64,000 bases of DNA, from the NCBI RefSeq assembly GCF_037392515.1, contig NC_090295.1, positions 16,635,001 through 16,699,000 on the forward strand, written 5' to 3'. Shown here piece by piece: positions 57,601 through 64,000 of this stretch; position 1 is the first letter of the stretch, and each line of letters begins with the position of its first letter. Position numbers and translations under genes: made by a program. The notes below the pieces were generated by a model. That model made no database searches, was not told where the DNA came from, and worked only from the letters and a program-made list of their open reading frames with translations. The DNA comes from Haliotis asinina. Taxonomy: Eukaryota; Mollusca; Gastropoda; Lepetellida; Haliotidae.

Positions 57601-59064
57601 CACTGGATACGTCAGCCATTTTCGTGCCGATTCGGTGAGCGTATTCTATTTATTAGAATTATTCCAAGGGTTAGGGTTAGGTTTAATGTTTAGGGTTTAG
57701 GGTTAGGGTAAGGGACCTTATCCAATATAGTAGGTAAATGCATGAGTACAATTGTTTTCCTTTTCAATTTTTGATATTTGAATCATAAAGAAAAATGAGA
57801 GACCAAAAACATCAAAAGTTAAATAAACAATAAAATGGTTTAATGTCCAAATTTTGGGCTGATGGAAATCGGCCTCCAGCAACTTTCACCTCAAGATCTA
57901 AATATTTTCAATAATGATTCAAAGTCTAACTCACCCTCGTGCCGTCACCAAACATGCCCATGTCTCACACATTCCTTAGCACAATCCACATTATCCTTAC
58001 TGGGTTCCCTACAACACTTTTCTGTCACGAAAGCACACAATGATTTTTATACAAGCACGTCATTCATGCATGCACCGTGAAATCAACATCTGATGCCTGA
58101 CGTTAACAACTGTTTTCAGTTCAAACCATATCGCCTCATTCAACAGAACATGCTATCTTTTAGATTACAGAATATCGTGCCAAATGATATCGGGACCATT
58201 CGGCAACTGACAGTAGATTGAAAACACGAGGCACCAAGTCTACGCGTAACCTTCGTAACTGTCCACAACCAATTTGACTCTTTCCGTTCATTTCCGTGAT
58301 ATCACAGGAATGACTAGGTAAATTTGCACAATGTGCAACAATGTGGACTAACTCAGTCGGTTAGCTTTCGGGCTAACAATCCGAACGTTGCGGGTTCGCG
58401 TCCGACGGGTTCTCGTGTCTGACATGTGACCTATGGCTGGGTACATCCTCACAAGAAATTGTGGTGCTGAATTCTAAAGGTGCTCCCATAAAATATATTG
58501 AGAAATTTAAGAAAACAAGACTAAATCATGGTAATTAGTAAATAAATGAAGCATACAACACCGACAATTATCACATTGGCTCTGTTATTGCAGTTTGGTG
58601 CAGTCAACTTTCAAAATATTTCCCAATTTATTTTAGAAAACGAAATCAATTAAATGTGAACTGACGTTTAACGTCATAAAACGTCGCATTGGTCATTGTT
58701 AAGATGATTAGACCGTCCACTAATGAATATCAATTTCGAGAGATCTGCAGATCACCTTGGGCACTTGACACACAGACAATACCTCCCTACCAAACATATG
58801 TTTGGTTGGAAACATATGTTTGTTTGGCAATATAATACGTTGTACACTTACCAAGCTTGGCAACAGAGGATCGCTCTGCGCCTGGGCGAACCAGTTCCCT
58901 GATGTGTCGGTCGGGCTTGGTTCTTCAACATTTTGCTTCTTAAACAACCCAAACCCAGAAAATCCTGAAGATAAACTGGATGATGTACTTTCACTTTTTG
59001 GCAGTGAAGTAGACGACGATGATCGTGATAAGTAGTCTTGCAGACTTTTATTTAGGTCAGCCAT
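54536..59064 (-). CDS. SFT2D3: SFT2-domain vesicle transport protein, 6 exons
   Basis: Small Golgi/endosome four-span membrane protein; the family works in retrograde vesicle fusion with the Golgi. Minus-strand exons 59064-58852, 56979-56914, 56549-56464, 55524-55407, 54988-54930 and 54641-54536 join in frame into 648 bases: 215 codons and TGA, matching the length I recall for vertebrate SFT2D3. The cytosolic N-terminus MADLNKSLQDYLSRSSSS is Ser-rich and acidic. Four membrane spans follow: QRILGFVTCLLLGTFCMSLA (about 75-103), KFALLYSLGSLFIISSFSFL (about 106-127), PFTAAYFGTMLLTLYFAMW (about 143-161) and TIFTVIFAIAQVIALVWYII (about 165-184). The MADL start, LQ-YL and KARKFALLYSLGS favour SFT2D3 over SFT2D1/2. 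All introns are GT-AG on the minus strand. The start is the only ATG in exon 1 that leads into the domain. Intron 3 carries a duplicated donor site. Confidence 0.95.
54695..54830 (-). repeat. SINE-A copy, reversed, in SFT2 intron 5
   Basis: 'gtgtagttttatgctacatt', 'ccatgtgtggaatcgaaccc' and 'gggtcttcagcgtgaggcct'. Confidence 0.85.
54930..54988 (-). CDS. SFT2D3: SFT2 exon 5
   Basis: VKSTIFTVIFAIAQVIALV plus two bases of Trp; the bulk of the fourth span. Donor GTAAGT on the minus strand. Confidence 0.95.
55407..55524 (-). CDS. SFT2D3: SFT2 exon 4
   Basis: SFSFLWGPVHHAKHLFSFGR then LPFTAAYFGTMLLTLYFAMW. The FLWGP...K motif and the third span are standard for the family. Confidence 0.95.
55585..55700 (-). 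repeat. SINE-A copy, reversed, in SFT2 intron 3
   Basis: 'taatccgctcatagcaatat', 'tgtaccaatgaggaatcaga' and 'gataagctaccccaccacct'. Confidence 0.8.
56100..56280 (+). repeat. SINE-B copy in SFT2 intron 3
   Basis: 'tgggatcaggtggtcagact', 'tgttgatcactggattgtct' and 'ccatatagctgcaatattgc'. Confidence 0.85.
56281..56484 (-). repeat. Tandem duplication copying the SFT2 exon 3 donor
   Basis: Units 56281-56380 and 56381-56484 share 'aaagaaaagagaactgaaaa', 'tacttaattctgaggtgaaa' and 'ctcacctggaaa'. The second unit includes the true end of exon 3 (minus-strand donor at 56463). The first carries a near-identical exon end and GTGAGC donor at 56359, lying 104 bases into the intron. Confidence 0.9.
56464..56549 (-). 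CDS. SFT2D3: SFT2 exon 3
   Basis: ASLYIPLLLMKARKFALLYS then LGSLFIIS plus two bases. This is the most conserved stretch of the protein, KARKFALLYSLGS. Donor GTGAGA. Confidence 0.95.
56914..56979 (-). CDS. SFT2D3: SFT2 exon 2
   Basis: SKKQRILGFVTCLLLGTFCM then SL, phase 0 on both sides, 66 bases. Preceded on the minus strand by 'tttttttcccttacag'; donor GTGAGA. Confidence 0.93.
56985..58340. other. SFT2 intron 1, mostly unremarkable
   Basis: Contains a telomere-like patch (57668-57713). Open frames at 57067-57300 and 57862-58080 lack splice or motif support. 57301-57560 is very AT-rich. Confidence 0.4.
57668..57713 (+). repeat. Interstitial telomere-like repeat
   Basis: Runs of 'gggttagggttagg', 'tttagggtttagggttaggg' and 'taaggga' form a degenerate TTAGGG patch of under 50 bases inside SFT2 intron 1. 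Confidence 0.85.
58343..58420 (+). repeat. tRNA-like sequence (probable SINE head)
   Basis: Box A-like TAACTCAGTCGG (58349-58360) and box B-like GGTTCGCGTCC (58393-58403) have normal spacing, and the middle can pair as 'ttcgg...ccgaa'. The acceptor stem does not close properly and the anticodon loop would be nine bases, so a tRNA-derived repeat of a family other than SINE-A is more likely than a working tRNA. Confidence 0.6.
58852..59064 (-). CDS. SFT2D3: SFT2 exon 1
   Basis: Residues 1-71: MADLNKSLQDYLSRSSSSTS start, Ser-rich middle, GFSGFGLFKKQNVEEPSPTD and the end DPLLPSL. Donor GTAAGT at 58851 on the minus strand. The frame running on past this donor (to 58720) is intron. Confidence 0.93.
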
Positions 59065-61110
59065 GTTGTCACTTTGGTTTCTTCAAAAAGATGCTTCCGA
59101 ACTATGCAATGCGTATAATTGTCTCTATAAACATGTTTTTCTTTGGAAACGTGATGTAAATACAATGATTAAATGTAATCTACATACATACACTTTGGGT
59201 AGAGGAAGTTAATAAATTTGTTCCCAGTTAACACAGATTGATTTAAATACTTTTCCATTTATAAATTTGGTCATTAATTTATATAAATCCAAGGTCAAGG
59301 CAACGTTTAGTACTTGTCTATAGTAATATTCGTTTGGTGATAGTCTCCAAGTTTCCTTGAAACAACATTCATGAGTATCAAATGACTCTTGAATTATATA
59401 CATGTTATAAAATACGCAATACATGCGTCTTCATAAGCTCTTCATCAATAAATCAAAACAAATTATCCTTGAAATCTAAGAAGGGGAAATGCGTACGACA
59501 AACCCTTTTTCTCTTACGCTTAATACTTTGTTCAAAAGATTATATAGTCCATCCAACAAATCTCATCTGTGTAAAGGAATCACCAGAAGTCGTCATCCGA
59601 TGGACACTTAATGCTCATATTCTGATGATGAATAGATAAGATGGCACAATAGGTAACTCACAATAAATATGCATTTTGAGCAAAATATGTACAGTCTAGT
59701 AGAATTATTTCTGGCCCTACAGCAACAATTGTTGAGTTCAGTGGACATGCTAAAAGCGAAAATGTTTCATATTTCTTGTTCCAGTACAGGAAATATAATA
59801 ATACATACACACAAAATCAAAGCTATATTTACATACAGAGCATATGTATATATGCAGTTTTTTTTGCTGTACAAAACGTTAACTGTTTGTTAGAATAGTG
59901 AATAATACATATAAAAGTGATTGTTCTAATAAAAACAAAACAAACTAAACTAAAAAAAATCCCAAAAATCTTTGAGCATCTTTATATATTCTTTGTTATT
60001 CACTAGAAGTCATACCAAATCTAAAAAATAAACATATTGACATATCAACTTTCATTTGTGAGTCAGACATTTGTGATCCAATGAAAGGAAATACTGAAAA
60101 GTTCAACACACAATGCACCCAGCACCTTTCGACATTAAAACATTCACACTCATTAGCCTATTAATACAAATAAGTTTTATTGCATCTTGAATATTGATGA
60201 GATACGTTAACTGAGTTATAAAATTCAACAACAAAAGGTAAAAAAAAATACTCAACAGAGAGCGCGTCCAAGATTACACTATTGCTACGAGTTGTAAGGG
60301 GAAAGCGATATAAATGTCATCTGCAAGGAAAACATCAATGGACGGTATATGACATCAGACATGAATTAACGTATCATAGCAGCTGAGTTTGACAATGTCC
60401 AGCCCATCAGATCGGATGAGGTTAAAGGATAGGATTATTTCAAACATTGCGAAAGCAATCAAGGCTGTAAGTATTCTACATTGCAGTTGTGTCACAGGTG
60501 ATAATGTCTGTTGACTGTTGCTGATTCATAATGATTTCTCGTGCATATCACATGACCAGCCGGAGGACTAGGGAAATATTGGTGTCAACTGGCTAAATGT
60601 TTTTCATAAGGAAAATGTAGTTATTTTAGACGTTGTGTTTCTGTTAAATATTACATCATGCAATTTCCATCAAATTTCAAACAACATATGTTTATGTCTT
60701 TCCCCTTCGCAACATTTTGACAAGCTGAACATTTGTGTCAAAACATTTTCTTTTAAATTGTGCGTTAAGGTGTGGATTTAGGAAACATTTGAAGTTTGAG
60801 GCATTGGTAAATAGAACCATGTTGTTAGATGTCCTACTGAGTCTGTATATACAGTGTTGTGGTCAAATTAGACTAATAATAATAGTAATAAAGGTCAAAC
60901 TAGCCACACAAAGTTAAACAGCCATAACAACAAAAAAAGGCTCAGGTTTACATTCAAAATGTCCAGGATAGTAGTTAAAACAAGTAAAGTAACATCCATT
61001 GTGAGCGGAATGTTTGCTCTGTACATAGAGCAGTTTGGTATTACTGTTTATTCTCTACCAGTGAAAAGATGACTTGTTGAAGTTGTTATCAGTGTCATCA
61101 AATTCTTTTC
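59065..61110. other. Upstream of SFT2; no gene seen
   Basis: The first 100 bases or so should hold the SFT2 promoter and 5' leader; no TATA box is evident. The remainder is AT-rich with no recognised repeat family or coding signal. Confidence 0.4.
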
Positions 61111-61113
61111 TGC

Positions 61114-61295
61114 ACTGGCTAATGACCAGTTATCATCAAATACCTATTATCACTAACACCTGGTTGTAGTATTTTACATACTGACTCATCACAAAAGCAA
61201 TAGTCCAGGAGTGTTAAAATCAAACTGTCTGCACAAGTGCTACAACCAGGTGTTGGCGATAATTAGTATGTGGCAATAACTGGGCATTAGCCAGT
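61114..61295. mobile_element. MITE with about 55-bp inverted ends
   Basis: Left 'actggctaatgaccagttat' to 'aacacctggttgtag' and right 'ctacaaccaggtgttggcga' to 'ggcattagccagt' are reverse complements with some mismatches. No coding capacity. Confidence 0.8.
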
Positions 61296-61299
61296 AACA

Positions 61300-63295
61300 T
61301 TCATGGCAGTGATCTTATGATCACTGATCAGATCACGATACTCATTCAACATGTTCATTGAGAGGTTAAGAAATTGCTTTTACTCTAACATTTGCATTTC
61401 ATTATATTCTGGAATAATGTGTCAGTGGACTGGTTTCAACATGTATGCCTTTGTCTCTCTAGGCCTGGATATATACAGTTAAAAATACAGCTGACTTTTA
61501 ACAAAGGAAGCAGTAAATAAGTCATCCTTTCTCATTATCACAATGGTGATTTTACCTCGAGTCCTGTCCAGAACTCATACTTTCATCAGTCTTAATTATC
61601 AGGGGTCCTAGGCTACAAAATGTGTCCCAGACACTTAAATATTATCATTATACAATACAATGTTTTAATATTGTTGTAACTTAAGTACTGCTATTGTATT
61701 ATGTATCATGATTGTCACAGAGTTACAGTTCAGTAACTATAATATTTTGATCCAAATTTTTACAAAAAGTATTTTGACTTTTTCGATGCAGACATGCTAG
61801 TAAATTTTGTAGGGTCCATTGTCAGTCGTTTTTTGTATACAGGAATTCAGGTCCCATAACCTTGTCATCATGGTAAGTTGCCACAGTTTCAAAGGTGTTA
61901 AAAAGACTAAAAATTGAAAATTTACGTACAGGCAAATCCCGGTGAGTCGAATCGCTGGGGACCAAGTAATCAATTTGACTTATCAATGTATACAAGACAT
62001 TGGTATGTCTATGAGGGGAGAGAAAAAAGGACGATCGAGTGTTGAACAATTCCGTTATTCAGCACATCGTCTCAAAATAGAGCACACCAATACAATGGGT
62101 GACAGAGATAATGAAAACAAACAGTATATAAATTTGAACTCATTTCAATACTAGCACATTGAAATACAAAATATGTGTACCTCTTAAAATCCATAAACAC
62201 AATCTATCTGCAGTCGACAACATTGTACCTGGCACTAATCTGCCTTTTGAACTCAGTGGTCACTGAGCCAGTCTGGTTTGTTAATTTGATCAGTTAGCTA
62301 CACCAGTTAACTTCTCATTGACTGATTTTGGCTTATCATGCTTATGTATACAAGATTGTTGTTGTTTTAGTTTCATAGGACCAAATATCCTTCTCGAGTC
62401 ATCATGTGTATTAATGAGACGAATTTGTGTAACTGAAAATCAAATGATGACATCTTTAAACAGGTTATGGTCAGGACCGACAGGTACTTCAAGTTATGCA
62501 TAATATTCGAGATTGCAGCATTCAACTCATCATTGACAGTAATTATTTGTGACAATTTGTTAGTCATTGTAAACTTAACCTTTAGGTTGCAGATAACAAG
62601 TGATAACATGAACAATGATGTAGTTATGTAAAGCTGTGTTTTATGTTATTGCATAACATTATGAACAAAATCAATTTTAAGAAAATCTTGAACGTATCTG
62701 AGAAACGATTTAAGATAACAGTTTAGACAAAACTAGCAATTTGTATCCTGATTTGTCTGCTTAGGGCTCTCGGGTTACAGTCCAAGATAAATCCCTATTG
62801 CACGTGTATGCCTAATGTTCATGTCAAGGACGTCCAGGTCTATTTTTAGTATGCTATCAATAGCAGAGCCTTCATCTCCTGGATTTTCCCAAAGGATCAT
62901 GATATGCCTATTCAGCTAATGTCTCTTCATAATCTGTGAATAGAAATTTACATATGACATGAAATGATAATGTTGTCACCCAAAACACTTGATTGAAATG
63001 TAAACATCATTCTGAAAATTCAGTAGTAATGATTGAGCAAAAAAATTAAAAAGATTTAAAATAGGCCTGTTCATAAATTAGTATGGAGTTGTACTAAGTA
63101 GGGAAAAAAATATTTTGAACAGGAAGTTTTGGTTTATAATAACTCTTGTTTCAGTAGAAATGCATATTTACATACGGAAATGTTTTTGTTTTTGAAACAA
63201 AGTATTTATGGTTTTGTGATTTACTTTTCATCTGCAGTATAATCTCAGTAAGGTGAAAAAAACAAAACCTTAATTTGCAGAAAGCATGAATGAAG
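61300..63295. other. No gene seen
   Basis: AT-rich, no recognised repeats. It may be intergenic, or the untranslated end of a gene beyond the window. Confidence 0.35.
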
Positions 63296-63299
63296 TTAA

Positions 63300-63742
63300 C
63301 CCGTTCCAATAAGTCTCCACTATACCCTGGACGCATCTACGACTCAGCCCAATAAATTTATTACCTCCCTTGGTTGGCTTTTTATCCAATCAGGTGTCTA
63401 CGCTGGGAAGTTGAGCGAACCAATCACAACACACTTTCGCTTTTTAAATTATATAACCGATTAAACTTGACAACACAAACCATGCAGAGGTTCTCTGAAA
63501 GGTAGGAGGAGTTCTTGCAATGCTGTTTTAAAGTTTCGGACCTATCAATTTGTATGATTTCCCCCAAGTCTGAGTCACACTGCCAGCAAACCTTCGCAGT
63601 TGCAACCACTGCCATTGGAGACATTGGCAAGCTCAGTGAATGCGGAGGCAGGAAAGGGAGGTAATAAAATTATTTGGCCGACCCATAGATGCGTCTAGGG
63701 AGACTTATCGGAACGTATATCCTGGAGGTATCGAGGATGTAA
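63300..63742 (+). mobile_element. MITE family Z, copy 4 (best-preserved ends)
   Basis: Inverted ends of about 60 bases: 'cgttccaataagtctccact' and 'tttattacctcccttgg' on the left against 'aagggaggtaataaaattat' and 'gagacttatcggaacg' on the right. The inside holds 'aaccatgcagaggttctctg'. It is the longest copy and reveals the end structure of the family. Confidence 0.9.
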
Positions 63743-63744
63743 AC

Positions 63745-64000
63745 CTATCTGATACTACATTTCATTATAGTTCCTGACATTAATGAAAAACCAACAACAA
63801 ATATTGTAAAATTTTAGCTTGTGCTATTATTCCATCCAAAAGAGTAGAGGATTTACAACAAATACAAGACTGATAAAATACATATGATGAAGACAAGGAG
63901 GAAACAGATGATGAAGAGAAACGAAGGGAAAATGTGTCAATTTATTCTATTCCTTTATAAATGTTTCATGTGTATGGATATATATTACTTTTTCTCCTAT
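63745..64000. other. No feature recognised
   Basis: AT-rich end of the window with a 'gatgaagacaaggag'-type purine-rich patch. Confidence 0.35.

Noticed and set aside
63424-63630. 68-codon minus-strand frame with Cys pairs
   Set aside because: It lies wholly inside MITE family Z; related frames appear in the other copies.

Overview
The window is animal nuclear DNA, almost certainly from a gastropod mollusc and most likely an abalone (Haliotis). That call rests on two short repeats present in dozens of copies. SINE-A has a tRNA-like head (box A-like AGCCTAGTGGTT, box B-like GGTTCGATTCC) and a body built on 'gatattgctggaatattgc'. SINE-B carries 'gttgacacatgtcatcgg' and 'gattgtctggtccagactcg' and usually ends in a run of 'actc'. 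I know both as typical abalone repeats from memory; no search was run. Genes have many short exons, GT-AG introns and long repeat-filled introns.

Three host genes can be supported. (1) About 5.7-12.9 kb, plus strand: a probable small secreted protein of 109 residues. It has a signal-peptide exon, a 42-base linker exon and a PAN/apple-type cysteine-rich exon, all joined by phase-1 introns. (2) 20.9-51.1 kb, plus strand: a complete cytochrome P450 of the CYP3 clan, 14 exons over 30 kb. The exons join without a break into 509 codons that carry every P450 signature in order. (3) 54.5-59.1 kb, minus strand: a complete six-exon SFT2-domain vesicle-transport protein of 215 residues, closest to SFT2D3. 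Genes 2 and 3 converge tail to tail.

The rest is mostly mobile-element debris and tandem repeats. 0-20 kb holds a Tc1/mariner relic with a GGT expansion, several MITEs, a perfect 57-bp fold-back, a 25-bp minisatellite, a G/T-only tract, a duplicated block in which one copy keeps the empty site of a MITE, and a LINE tail on the minus strand. The P450 introns hold a Tc1 relic split by two TTAA-flanked elements that share one TTAA (intron 1), a 124-bp tandem array (intron 3), a CT tract and a 38-bp array (intron 5), a broken DIRS-type element nested in a SINE (intron 6), a nearly whole 1.28-kb Tc1 transposon (intron 9), a pogo/Tigger-like MITE (intron 12) and a 52-bp array (intron 13). The SFT2 gene contains a local duplication that copies a 5' splice site. 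59-64 kb shows no gene that I can support.

No operon-like or defence-like system is visible. The most interesting material is transposon biology: the twin TTAA elements, the natural empty site, the nested element in a P450 intron, and the fold-backs. Exon structures were worked out by hand from splice signals and reading frame. Boundaries of old repeats are approximate, usually within about 10-20 bases.
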